Below, in pieces: positions 23,941 to 32,597 of a DNA stretch of 64,000 bases (positions are counted from its first letter, which is position 1; each line of letters opens with the position of its first letter). The position numbers and the translations under genes were made by a program. The notes below the pieces were generated by a model. That model had not been told where the DNA came from. It saw nothing but the letters and a program-made list of their open reading frames with translations, and searched no databases. Location: the IMG/VR virus record IMGVR_UViG_3300009506_000003, positions 1 through 64,000 of that record. One strand, 5' to 3'. This DNA comes from a virus.

Positions 23941-24273
23941 CTACTCCACGGTGCCGTCGTACTGTTCGACGTTCACTTCCAGCCAAGTGAGGATCTGCCG
24001 CTCGAGCTCGTCGACGTACACCTCGTCGTTCGCAGCAGACACCGCAGCGATGATGGTGTTGTAGTCCTCACCCTGAATGAGATGCTTGTTGACGGGGGAT
24101 GCAGAGCCAGGTTGGGGCCGGTCGCCTTCGAGCGACCCGAGGCCGACGAGGGCGGTGATGATTCTGGTTCTGCGATTGACGGTGTACTCCAAGAGTACGG
24201 CTTTGGGGTACGTGTTCCCGCTGTCCAATGACCCAGGATTCCATGCAGATGTCAGAGTGATTGCCAAGGGCAT
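23941..24273 (-). CDS. hypothetical late protein
   Basis: 110 residues; ATG 24273 with AGGAGAG upstream. The N-terminal half appears to be beta strands (LAITLTSAWNPGSLDSG, VLLEYTVNRRTRIITALVG). The second half is helical (LERQILTWLEVNVEQYDG). No signal peptide or membrane segment. It lies between two membrane-type genes in the lysis-like cluster. No family is recognised. Confidence 0.65.
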   Translation of the reverse strand: MPLAITLTSAWNPGSLDSGNTYPKAVLLEYTVNRRTRIITALVGLGSLEGDRPQPGSASPVNKHLIQGEDYNTIIAAVSAANDEVYVDELERQILTWLEVNVEQYDGTVE

Positions 24274-24274
24274 G

Positions 24275-24724
24275 TCAGTCTCTCCTATCCACGACCACCA
24301 AATCGTCCCACGACGTGGCGTCCGAGATTGCTTTGCTGCGCGCGTTGGCCAGGGCGGTTTGCTCTTCGAGCTTTTTCTTTAGCTCGTCAATGTCATTCTG
24401 CAACGCCTTGACCTTCTTGTGCGCCTCATTTCTTTTCTGACCGTTCTCCGCCAGCTTGTGATCCTCTGCTGCCTGCTTTTGCTCCTCTTCCTTCTTGCGG
24501 AGCTCGTAGGCCAGCTTGGCTGCCTCCCTACGAGATCGGACCAGCAGGAAGCCCATGATGGAGAACCCAAGGACAGCAATGCCAATGAGGATGAGGTAGA
24601 CGACGAACGAGGAGCCCGAAGGACTTCCGCCCTCCGAGCTCCCCTTCCTTTCCGTCGCGGCCTTGACCAGATCGACGAGGAGGTGGGGCTTTTCAGCCTC
24701 CTTCACCTTCTCTTCGTCAGGCAT
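24275..24724 (-). CDS. single-pass membrane protein with long coiled coil (inner-spanin/holin-like)
   Basis: 149 residues; ATG 24724 overlaps the upstream gene by eight bases. One membrane segment spans about 39-62 (FVVYLILIGIAVLGFSIMGF). It is followed by a long Lys/Glu/Gln-rich coiled coil (65-135). One N-terminal membrane anchor followed by a coiled coil is the layout of an inner-membrane spanin (Rz), but the 38-residue N-terminal arm is long for that family. Grouped with a secreted coiled-coil protein and an EF-hand membrane protein, it is probably part of the lysis machinery. Confidence 0.6.
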   Translation of the reverse strand: MPDEEKVKEAEKPHLLVDLVKAATERKGSSEGGSPSGSSFVVYLILIGIAVLGFSIMGFLLVRSRREAAKLAYELRKKEEEQKQAAEDHKLAENGQKRNEAHKKVKALQNDIDELKKKLEEQTALANARSKAISDATSWDDLVVVDRRD

Positions 24725-25262
24725 CTGCCTTGGCCTCTTCGGGAGGAGGATCTTTGGAGTCCGACGTGTACTCGTGGATGGCGACCGCCAACGGGCCGCT
24801 CAGCACGATTTGGATGGCCTCGATCCAGTGCATACCGAACGCCAAGTTGGCGACCAAGCCTGCCGCTGCTCCGAGACCGAGAGTGCTGTACTTGATGACG
24901 CGCTTACCGTCCTTCGTCTTGAACCAGGCGATGTTCTTGCCCAGGACTTTGATCAGGCTCAGCAAGAGCTTGAACGCGACGCCCAGAATCACCAGGATCA
25001 TGGTGCCCAAAGGCATCTTGTTTTCCTTCTCACCGACGAGATCCTTGATGATCTTCGCTGCGTCCGCACCATCGGCTACGACATCTGCGACGCCGGCGTC
25101 AGCTTCCGTGGCGGCAGCCATCTCCTTCTCATCGACCTTGCCATCCTTGTTGGTATCGAGGTCGGAGCTCACCACTGGGGTCGCGGGGGCCGGGGGCTCC
25201 TGCGCATTCGCTGGGATGGATACCAGAAAGACTCCGAAAAGCAGTGCTCGTAGCAGGTTCAT
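24717..25262 (-). CDS. secreted multi-pass membrane protein with an EF-hand loop
   Basis: 181 residues; ATG 25262 with AGGAGA upstream. Residues 1-20 are a clear signal peptide ending ANA|Q. Residues 36-47 read DTNKDGKVDEKE, a perfect EF-hand calcium loop (Asp36, Asn38, Asp40, Asp44, Glu47). Hydrophobic segments follow at about 84-107 and 128-163. The end is acidic. A calcium site outside the membrane plus two or three membrane helices, in a cluster with spanin-like genes, suggests a holin or membrane protein that senses calcium. The function is inference; the motif is plain. Confidence 0.68.
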   Translation of the reverse strand: MNLLRALLFGVFLVSIPANAQEPPAPATPVVSSDLDTNKDGKVDEKEMAAATEADAGVADVVADGADAAKIIKDLVGEKENKMPLGTMILVILGVAFKLLLSLIKVLGKNIAWFKTKDGKRVIKYSTLGLGAAAGLVANLAFGMHWIEAIQIVLSGPLAVAIHEYTSDSKDPPPEEAKADA

Positions 25263-25271
25263 GGTCTTCTC

Positions 25272-25727
25272 CTATGCCGCCGACGATTCTGCCGGCTCGT
25301 TGTTGTTTTCCACTTCTTCGGCCTGTGGCTCTTCACCCTTTGGCTCTTCGCCTTTTGCTTCCTCGCCTTTTTCCTCTTCGGCTGGAGCGGGCTCTGGAGG
25401 TCTTTTTTTGAGAAGCTCTGGGGGAGGAGGGCCAGGGCTCTCCGCAGCGTCTCTTTCCTCCAGGAGCTCCTCCACCAACGTGTTGGCTGAGCCTTGGATG
25501 TTCTCAGACTGCAGCTCCAAGGATCGAATCCTCGCCTGGGCCTGCTCCACCTGGTTCTTCAGTCCGTTCAGGTCGTCGAAGCATCTCTTCAAACGGTTGG
25601 TGGTTTCTTTGTACTTGATGGCAAGCCGAGCTGTTCTCCGGTCGAGTTGATCGGGGTGCTTCTCGAGGGTGTTCATCACCGCCCGGATGTAGTCTCGGAC
25701 TTCCCGAGGATCAGATTCCATTTCCAT
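25272..25727 (-). CDS. coiled-coil protein with Glu/Pro/Lys repeat tail
   Basis: 151 residues; ATG 25727 with GGGAG upstream. Residues 1-90 are a charged coiled coil (LKNQVEQAQARIRSLELQSE). Residues 98-150 are a disordered acidic tail with repeated units (EEKGEEAKGEEPKGEE). There is no membrane segment. It starts the small cluster that follows the tail-fibre gene. Function unknown. Confidence 0.65.
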   Translation of the reverse strand: MEMESDPREVRDYIRAVMNTLEKHPDQLDRRTARLAIKYKETTNRLKRCFDDLNGLKNQVEQAQARIRSLELQSENIQGSANTLVEELLEERDAAESPGPPPPELLKKRPPEPAPAEEEKGEEAKGEEPKGEEPQAEEVENNNEPAESSAA

Positions 25728-25759
25728 GTTGTTGGTCTCCCTTGGTTGTGACTGAGAAC

Positions 25760-28700
25760 CTAAACGATTTCACAGTCGAAAGTAAAGTGGCCTCCAGTTT
25801 GAGCCGTAGCTGAAGGAGTGACCGCACCTCCCGTGTTGTTCCTGATCCGGAACCCGTAGATGTCCGTGGTCGTGCTGCTGTTTCTCACAACCCCGCCTAT
25901 CGTCCAGGCGTCAGGCGTTCCATCCAATGCCCAGATTTGAACTGTCGGGTTGATGTTGGGCGTGTCCGCAAACTCATGCTTTCCTCCTTGACCGAGCCGG
26001 CTACCTTGAGTTGCGATACCCGCAGGCGGGCGAGGTTGCAGCCCCAACGGCCAGTCGGTACCGTTGGGCACCGACACGTCGACGCAGTTGGTCAACCATG
26101 CTCCGAAGTACTGCGTGGGGGACCCAGGAACAATCTCTGCCGCGTTGGTCTTGTAGAAGAACCGCTGGCACAGTTTGAACTCTCCCTGCCATGAGCCGCC
26201 AGCCAACTTCCAGATAGACCTCTTGGGGGTGGAGTCGTAGGTGACTGCATCCACATGATGCTCTGGGACGATAGTGAGCTCCGCAAAACGGAAGTAATCG
26301 GAGGCCCCTGCCGTACCAGTAGGGTTCCAAGTGAACTGCACGCACAGCCCCATGCTGTTGTTGTGAGTACCCGTCGATGGAATAGTGACCCACGTCCTAC
26401 TGGAGCTCACCGTGATGACTTCATTGATGAGCACGGTGGTCCCGTAAGAAGCCCACCCACCCGAGCTAGTCACCGCCGGGGCGAGAGATGTAGCGCCCGC
26501 ATTCGCGGAGATGAGCTTCACCCGAATCTCTCTCGAGCCGCCCTCACTTCCAGAGAAGTCTGCACCTCCCCAGAGCTTCATCTGTAGAGTGGTGTTGCGC
26601 CCAGCGTAGCCCCTGCTGCCCACGAAGTACGAGTATGAGCGCGGGAGCTCTTGGGTCACCCACACTGTGCTGGTGGTGGTACTCGAAGCCGCGCGACGAA
26701 CAACGATTTCCCCGAAGGCGTTGTCGTCCACACAGTCAACAGTGATGTCCCCAGAGTTTCCAGCATCCCAGCACCGCCACCTGTCGAGCGTGTACTGCGG
26801 AGTGGAAGTCAGCGTGTAGGGGGAGCCCCCTCTTTGATCGATGAGCCCGTTCCCGTTGAGAACCATATTGGGGATAGGCTGGGTCCTGCTCACCACGAAC
26901 CGGCGCGTCGCCACGTCACTGTCGTTGTCAGGCAGAGGCTCACCAACATTCTCGATCCGGTTGGTGAACATGTCGAGGATGTCACCGAAGTGAACCTTAC
27001 CGAGGTTGGTGTAGATGGCGTAGTTGTTGGAGGCCCCGTCAAAGTCGTCGATGTAGAGCGCCGCATGATTGGTGAGTGACCCACCTGTCATGCTTCCTTC
27101 AACGATGCGCAGCGCCCTTTGCCACCCGGAGTTGCTGTACGCAGAGTTGCGTCGTGACCGAATGATGAAGGCGTTCATATCGAACGAGCCATTCCACTCA
27201 GTCGACTCCAGGTAGTCGAAGTAGTACCCCACGGAACCGCCCGTTGGGTTGACGTAGTCGTCCTGGACCACCGCGTGGACTCCGTAGCCTGTAGTGGTGC
27301 TGTTCAGGCCAGAGCCTACCCGGTTGATCTCCACTCCACCTTGGAACAAAGCGGACCCAGAGGTAGCGGTTCGGATAGCGTAGCCACCGGGGATGCTCCC
27401 AATGTCGACGCCAACCCGAGTTGAGGGGATCGGGCTGAATGTCGGGAAGTCCTCGATCCGGATGCCGTAGGCTTCCGAGATTGAGGTGTAACTGGTGCCC
27501 TCTCCGAGAGAGAAGTACCCCGCCATCATGGCAGTGGCAGAGCCAGTGCTCATGTAGGCGTGGCCCCAGACACCAATTATCTGACCGACCGTATGGCTCC
27601 CAGCACCTCCGGCATACCAGGCCTCACCGTGCATGCCGACGACGCCAGACTTCGCACCGACCGTATCTCCCATGTCAAAGATTCGACTGACGCTGCCGAA
27701 GATGTAGCTGCTACCGGCAAAGGTCCACCCGTCGTCGTCAACGAGTGTCCGCACAAACATTCCAGAGGTGCGGTAGGACGAGTCAGTGATGGGGTCGTTG
27801 TAGGGGTTGGTGACCTCCGTGTTGAAACACCCACGGTGTCGCACCTTCCCACCGCTCGTGTAGATGGCCCAGTTCTGCTTTGAGGGCTGGTCGGTTGTCT
27901 GGTCTGCAATGTAGAGGCCGTAGGTCGTGTGGCCGCTACCTGCAGGCCATGAGTGGTCATAGTGAATGCCGTAGGTGGTGTACCCGTTGACCGAAGCGAG
28001 ACCGTCAGTACCCGTCAGGTGGAGGAACCGCCTGGTGACAGCGTGTCCGTCATCCTTCACCATGCCAATGCGAGCGCCGGTCCAGTTGGTGAAAGAGCCT
28101 CCACCAACGTTCGAGATCAGCATGTCCGTGCCTAGCCCGAGCAAGCTCGAACTATTCAGGTTGGCGACGGTCCACTCAAGACCGAACTTCGCAAGTGCAG
28201 ACTCCACACCGTTCGAGTGCTTCAAAGTCGTGCGGCTATCCCCCTCCGTGTAGTAGAGGTTGAGGCCGACGTGATCGTTCGGGGAGGTGCCATTCGCGTT
28301 GTCGATGTGGCCACGCGCGGTGAAGCGCAGAGTGATCTGCTCGTTCAGGTTCTCCACTTGAGCAACGATGTCATCATCGTAGCCAGACGAGTGACCTAGC
28401 ACACCGATACCCCGAAGGGTGGTACGAGGAGTGGTGTCATCCCCAGTGTACCAAGGCCACATGTTGATCGTGTCTGGGCGGATGTCTTTGTGCTTGCCGT
28501 AGTTGCGTTCGAGGTCTCCCTCGTTCATCGCCGGCCAGTACGTAGAATCCTTGAGCGACTCGTCCCAGTCGTAGTGCTCAAACGAAATCCTTGTCCTGAC
28601 ACCCTGGATGGACTGGCGTAGGTCGCCGTAGAGCACGTCGTCGAAGCTGTCCGTGTTGCCCCACAGGTTCATGATGGCGCGTTGGACACTTGCCTCGAGC

Positions 28701-30316
28701 ACACCTTCGTTGGCTGCCCCTCCGATAGACGCTGTCGGGTCGTCAGCAATCCCTCGAAGCGTAGACGCTTCCAGCATCTTGATGGCCACCGCGTCACCGG
28801 GGTCCGGAGGTAGCTGGTCGCCAGAGGTATCGAATCGAAGGAATGGGTCCAACACCCACTGACCGTCTGTCTGAATGGTAACGGTGCCCGGACTGCCCGA
28901 TGTCAAATCGGAGTTCAAGTAGACCGGACCGAAGTCCGAAGCGACGAGCTTCAAGGTCTCCTTGTCAATGATGCGATCCACTCGGTAGGAGCCGTTGTTG
29001 CTGAACGGCTCAGAGACGGTAGACCCGGCCCAGGTTACCTCATCCCCCTCCAGGATGGCATTCGTGGTGAGGAAATCCTCCCCAACAAACACGACCCGGT
29101 TCCCTTGCTCTACTCGAGTGGGGGAGATACCGCTGCGCTTGACGACAGGAACATTCTCCAGCCTGTTGGTCCCAGCCGCCGCGTCGGTCACGTTGGCGTA
29201 CACCCCGTCCACCAGAACAGGGTTGAACACGATCAGCCCACGCTGAGCTGAGATGTTCTGGTTCTCGAAGCTGCCCTCGTTGTAGATCCGGTAGCGCTGC
29301 CCTGTAGCTGGGTCGACATTGTCTATGGCGATCCGGTCCCCTGTGGGGTCCTCGAACACTTCGAGGATCTTCATCGGGATGCCATTGAGAGCCGCGCCCT
29401 CACCCGTGAAGTTCGTGGACATCACGTGGGCATTCTTCTCCAACAACGACTCTGGATTGCCCCAGTTGGTGTCGCCCTTCGCAATCTGACGACCTTGGTC
29501 GTCGATATAGAAGTTGGTCACCGCGTTCGTGTACGACGGCACGAACGTCTTCTTGGCGAGCTCTCTGCCGTCTCCACTCTGGACAGAGAAGAGCTTCTTC
29601 AGTTGTGCTGTAGTGGGGGCGGTGACATCTCCTACATAGACCAGCTTCCCGCCGGACAACTGGACGCCTTCTGCCGCTCCCGGTGAAGAGTAGACGCCAT
29701 CGTAGCCGAAGGACTTTTTGGCCACCCTCTTTTTGCTGATGATGCCTTCGTTTCGGTCGTTGTTGACTGCGAGCTGGTAGATGGCCCGGTTGACGATCTT
29801 GGAGTTGAAGCTCTCGCCTTCAGCCATGGTCATCTGACCAGGCGTGGCGACTTGCCGGTCTGGGTCTACGTGCGCGGCCTGAACGATGTCTCCGGAGTAG
29901 GACTCTGTCTCAGCGAAAAGGCCAAGGTTGAAGAACACGTCGGTGGGGGAAGATGCCGGGTCGGTCTCAAGACGGAGAGAGCTGCCGTCGCCTGTCGTGG
30001 TGCTGGTGAGTCGAAGGAACCCGTTGTCCCTGCTGGCAACAGAGGCCCCTACTTGAGTGTTGATCTGGCTGACAACCTCATCCAAAGGGAGCTTGGCCCC
30101 GTAGGTAAAGCTGATCGTGTGCAGGACACTGTCGACATACAGGTTGAACGCGCGGCCGTCGACGTCATACCCGTCCACGGGCTCCCTGACCACACCGAGG
30201 ATGGTAGCCTTGGTGAGCATGGTGTTTGGGAGAAGGTTGGGGGTAGACCCAATCTTCAAAATGGGCCACGACCCAATGAGGGTCCCCAAATCTGAATGTC
30301 GTGTCATCTGCGGCAT
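25760..30316 (-). CDS. large tail-fibre/adhesin-type virion protein
   Basis: 1518 residues; ATG 30316 with GAGG close upstream. The first 500 residues are beta-rich with repeated VxGxxxTxxA patterns. The middle (about 700-1240) is Gly/Tyr/Ser-rich with recurring YGIxxD, GYAIxT and NYAIYTxxGKV units, as seen in phage beta-solenoid fibres. Near residue 1290 the text PNMVLNGNGLIDQRGG, then LDRWR, matches a C-terminal domain common in phage receptor-binding proteins. It probably recognises the host surface. It is the longest gene of the distal tail cluster, after a run of smaller fibre-like genes. Confidence 0.75.
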   Translation of the reverse strand: MPQMTRHSDLGTLIGSWPILKIGSTPNLLPNTMLTKATILGVVREPVDGYDVDGRAFNLYVDSVLHTISFTYGAKLPLDEVVSQINTQVGASVASRDNGFLRLTSTTTGDGSSLRLETDPASSPTDVFFNLGLFAETESYSGDIVQAAHVDPDRQVATPGQMTMAEGESFNSKIVNRAIYQLAVNNDRNEGIISKKRVAKKSFGYDGVYSSPGAAEGVQLSGGKLVYVGDVTAPTTAQLKKLFSVQSGDGRELAKKTFVPSYTNAVTNFYIDDQGRQIAKGDTNWGNPESLLEKNAHVMSTNFTGEGAALNGIPMKILEVFEDPTGDRIAIDNVDPATGQRYRIYNEGSFENQNISAQRGLIVFNPVLVDGVYANVTDAAAGTNRLENVPVVKRSGISPTRVEQGNRVVFVGEDFLTTNAILEGDEVTWAGSTVSEPFSNNGSYRVDRIIDKETLKLVASDFGPVYLNSDLTSGSPGTVTIQTDGQWVLDPFLRFDTSGDQLPPDPGDAVAIKMLEASTLRGIADDPTASIGGAANEGVLEASVQRAIMNLWGNTDSFDDVLYGDLRQSIQGVRTRISFEHYDWDESLKDSTYWPAMNEGDLERNYGKHKDIRPDTINMWPWYTGDDTTPRTTLRGIGVLGHSSGYDDDIVAQVENLNEQITLRFTARGHIDNANGTSPNDHVGLNLYYTEGDSRTTLKHSNGVESALAKFGLEWTVANLNSSSLLGLGTDMLISNVGGGSFTNWTGARIGMVKDDGHAVTRRFLHLTGTDGLASVNGYTTYGIHYDHSWPAGSGHTTYGLYIADQTTDQPSKQNWAIYTSGGKVRHRGCFNTEVTNPYNDPITDSSYRTSGMFVRTLVDDDGWTFAGSSYIFGSVSRIFDMGDTVGAKSGVVGMHGEAWYAGGAGSHTVGQIIGVWGHAYMSTGSATAMMAGYFSLGEGTSYTSISEAYGIRIEDFPTFSPIPSTRVGVDIGSIPGGYAIRTATSGSALFQGGVEINRVGSGLNSTTTGYGVHAVVQDDYVNPTGGSVGYYFDYLESTEWNGSFDMNAFIIRSRRNSAYSNSGWQRALRIVEGSMTGGSLTNHAALYIDDFDGASNNYAIYTNLGKVHFGDILDMFTNRIENVGEPLPDNDSDVATRRFVVSRTQPIPNMVLNGNGLIDQRGGSPYTLTSTPQYTLDRWRCWDAGNSGDITVDCVDDNAFGEIVVRRAASSTTTSTVWVTQELPRSYSYFVGSRGYAGRNTTLQMKLWGGADFSGSEGGSREIRVKLISANAGATSLAPAVTSSGGWASYGTTVLINEVITVSSSRTWVTIPSTGTHNNSMGLCVQFTWNPTGTAGASDYFRFAELTIVPEHHVDAVTYDSTPKRSIWKLAGGSWQGEFKLCQRFFYKTNAAEIVPGSPTQYFGAWLTNCVDVSVPNGTDWPLGLQPRPPAGIATQGSRLGQGGKHEFADTPNINPTVQIWALDGTPDAWTIGGVVRNSSTTTDIYGFRIRNNTGGAVTPSATAQTGGHFTFDCEIV

Positions 30317-30326
30317 GCCGACCTCG

Positions 30327-30932
30327 CTACTCGAACCGGAAGTCCCAACGCACTTCCAGCGTGAAGTCTATCGTTTTGGTCAAAGGCTCGAAAGCCTTAT
30401 AGGCCACCGGCGGGTTGGTACCTACCGATGGGTTCAACGTGGTGTCCACATTCCCCGGGTCCTGAGCAGCGTCCTCTGAGCCGTCGTTGGGCAGCCCAGC
30501 ATTGGCAGGATTGACGTCCGCAAACAGACCAGCCTCCGTGATCACCACCGGAGTAGCAGAGAGAGTGATCTCATTCAGCAAGAACTCCTTGATGAACCGC
30601 ACAGACGTCGCAGTGGGAAACTCAACCGCCTGGATCGGGACCATGTACTGCGTCGTCGTAGCCAGAACAGGGATGGCCAAAGATGCCACCGTAGTGGCCT
30701 CGATCTGCGAGCCCCTTCCCATACCCAGCCAGCGTACCCTCCGATTGGTAAAGGGCACGTCAGTGGACGCAGTAGCATACCAGGAGACGAGCTTGGCCAG
30801 CCAGTTGCGGCCATTCGTCGTGAAGATGTTGTGCCCTTCCCGACGCGAGCCGGGCACGATCTTCCCGCCTTCGCGCAGGTGAGCATAGAAGTTGCCTATT
30901 GCGCGAATGTCTTCTGGAAATCGCATGCCCAT
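30327..30932 (-). CDS. tail accessory protein, paralogue A
   Basis: 201 residues; ATG 30932 with AGGAGG upstream. It shares a clear block with the next gene upstream: REGHNIFTTNGRNWLAKLV against REGHNVFTLYGREWLRNLI, then TDVPFTNRRVRWLGMGRGSQ against TDVPLEDRRLKRFVYGQGTQ. Both end in an aromatic beta strand (RWDFRFE / FWELKF). Such duplicated small proteins often decorate baseplates or fibres. No named family is recognised. Confidence 0.7.
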   Translation of the reverse strand: MGMRFPEDIRAIGNFYAHLREGGKIVPGSRREGHNIFTTNGRNWLAKLVSWYATASTDVPFTNRRVRWLGMGRGSQIEATTVASLAIPVLATTTQYMVPIQAVEFPTATSVRFIKEFLLNEITLSATPVVITEAGLFADVNPANAGLPNDGSEDAAQDPGNVDTTLNPSVGTNPPVAYKAFEPLTKTIDFTLEVRWDFRFE

Positions 30933-30941
30933 CTCTGCCTC

Positions 30942-31427
30942 CTAGAACTTCAGCTCCCAAAACGTCTCGAGCTCGAATCCGGACATCTTGAGAATCGGCT
31001 CGAACGTCTTGTAGAACGCCAGCCTATTCTCCAACGAACCCGCCCCAGCTCGCAACTGGAGACCTGTCTCCGAGATGTAATAGCCGTTGAGGGTTCCCGT
31101 GCCTAGAGTGTGGTGGATTCGAACGACGGTAGACGTAGGGAACGTTGTCTCATCTCGTGCGTTCACGTCAAAGCCGGCGATGTAGTTGTTCAACCACGTC
31201 ACGGCCATCGAAGCAGGCTGAGTACCTTGTCCGTAGACGAATCGTTTCAGCCTCCTATCTTCCAAAGGGACGTCCGTGCCGGCGATGGTGTCCCAGACAA
31301 TCAGGTTCCGAAGCCATTCCCGGCCGTACAGAGTGAAGACGTTGTGGCCCTCCCGAACAGAACTCTGCACGATGCACCCGTCAGGGTCGCGCAGGTACGT
31401 GAGGAAGTTGCAGCCCGGTGACATCAT
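30942..31427 (-). CDS. tail accessory protein, paralogue B
   Basis: 161 residues. ATG 31427 overlaps the upstream stop (ATGA) and has AGGAG eight bases before it; a start further upstream at 31463 is therefore less likely. It is paralogous to the protein at 30327-30932 over most of its length but about 40 residues shorter. The shorter loop lies in the region of residues 135-180 of paralogue A. Same inferred role: small virion protein near the fibres. Confidence 0.7.
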   Translation of the reverse strand: MMSPGCNFLTYLRDPDGCIVQSSVREGHNVFTLYGREWLRNLIVWDTIAGTDVPLEDRRLKRFVYGQGTQPASMAVTWLNNYIAGFDVNARDETTFPTSTVVRIHHTLGTGTLNGYYISETGLQLRAGAGSLENRLAFYKTFEPILKMSGFELETFWELKF

Positions 31428-32587
31428 CACTCGACACTCCTGAAGACCAAGAACTGGTACCATTCCGTGTCGGTTGGGTCGACAGACTCAAACACCCCAA
31501 AAGTGTCCGGGTCCTGCAAGGTGAACACCATGCCATGCTGCGGCTCCGTGCCCACGCTTCCAATCAATCTGATTCGGTCTCCCTTTCGGAAGCCCAGCCT
31601 CTTTGGTGACACAGCGTCGTTCGCAGGTCCTCCCAAAACGTAGTTGAGCCCGCTGTAGGCGGGGTTGCGTTCAAAGTTGGCCGACCCCAAAGACCTGATG
31701 GTGTTGTTCAAAGACACAGAGCTCAGGCACCCAGGCTCCAGTCGGTCGGTGGGACTCAAATCATCCAGAGCGGCCCACGGGGTCCGGATGCCCGGCGCTG
31801 CAGAAGAGAAAGCCTCAGTGGCCTCTGCCTCTGCCGTGAACTCGATGTCCGCTTCCGCCCCAGATCCCAGCGTTCGAATGGCAGTGACGTCGGAGACTAG
31901 ACCTTGGCCCTGAATGTCTTCCGTCTCGCCGCCTGTCTTTCTGAATGGGCTGGTGTCAAACGCCAATCCCTGCCCTTGAATCGGGTCAGCGTTGGCGAGC
32001 CGTATGATGCCACCAGTAGCGGTGGTCCATGACGTTCCTTGAAGAACTGACTCCGTGTTGACGATGACCCGCAGCACCCCAGACTTGGGAACCAGACTGT
32101 CCAGAGTTGGAGTCTCAACCGCTATCAACCCATCCAGGTCGGCTTCCATGCCGACTGCAGTGACCCCGTCTGCGGTCACCATCGGGGCCCACTTCTTCCT
32201 GTACGTCTTGATGCTGACTGGTGGGAGCCACGACACGTCTCCGTCGCAGTCCATAGCTCCGTCTTCGTCGTAGTTGTTCTTCGGCGCTAAGTACTGCTCC
32301 CTGGTGTACGGAGCGCCGGATACTCCACGTGGGTAGACGGCACACCCCATCTCCTGAGCTTCAGGAGTCGAAGGGTCCCACACGAGCATGCCATCTTGAT
32401 CTACGCCCTGGGTTGTACCGTCCCAATACACACCCGTGAGCCGCTTCTTCGCAATCTTTCGGAACGAAGAGGCCACAAAAGGCTGAATGGAGAGGTCAGC
32501 CTCGTAGGCCAAGCAGCCATCCAAGTCCGCCCCAAAGGACGAACCGTCCGTGTAGACGGGTGCTGCAATCAGGGCGTGGTCAGCCAC
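31427..32587 (-). CDS. late structural protein of unknown fold
   Basis: 386 residues; start GTG 32587 with GGAGCG upstream. The N-terminal 160 residues have repeated short D-x-D-G turns (ADLDGCLAYEAD, VDQDGMLVWD, EDGAMDCDGD, MEADLDGLIAVE) that look like small calcium-loop or beta-hairpin repeats. The remainder is beta-rich (IQGQGL occurs twice, at about 203 and 224). The last 60 residues contain LGFRKGDRIRLIGS, similar to the beta-module repeated in the large tail proteins. It lies among fibre-type genes. No family is recognised. Confidence 0.68.
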   Translation of the reverse strand: MADHALIAAPVYTDGSSFGADLDGCLAYEADLSIQPFVASSFRKIAKKRLTGVYWDGTTQGVDQDGMLVWDPSTPEAQEMGCAVYPRGVSGAPYTREQYLAPKNNYDEDGAMDCDGDVSWLPPVSIKTYRKKWAPMVTADGVTAVGMEADLDGLIAVETPTLDSLVPKSGVLRVIVNTESVLQGTSWTTATGGIIRLANADPIQGQGLAFDTSPFRKTGGETEDIQGQGLVSDVTAIRTLGSGAEADIEFTAEAEATEAFSSAAPGIRTPWAALDDLSPTDRLEPGCLSSVSLNNTIRSLGSANFERNPAYSGLNYVLGGPANDAVSPKRLGFRKGDRIRLIGSVGTEPQHGMVFTLQDPDTFGVFESVDPTDTEWYQFLVFRSVE

Positions 32588-32597
32588 TCAAACGCTC

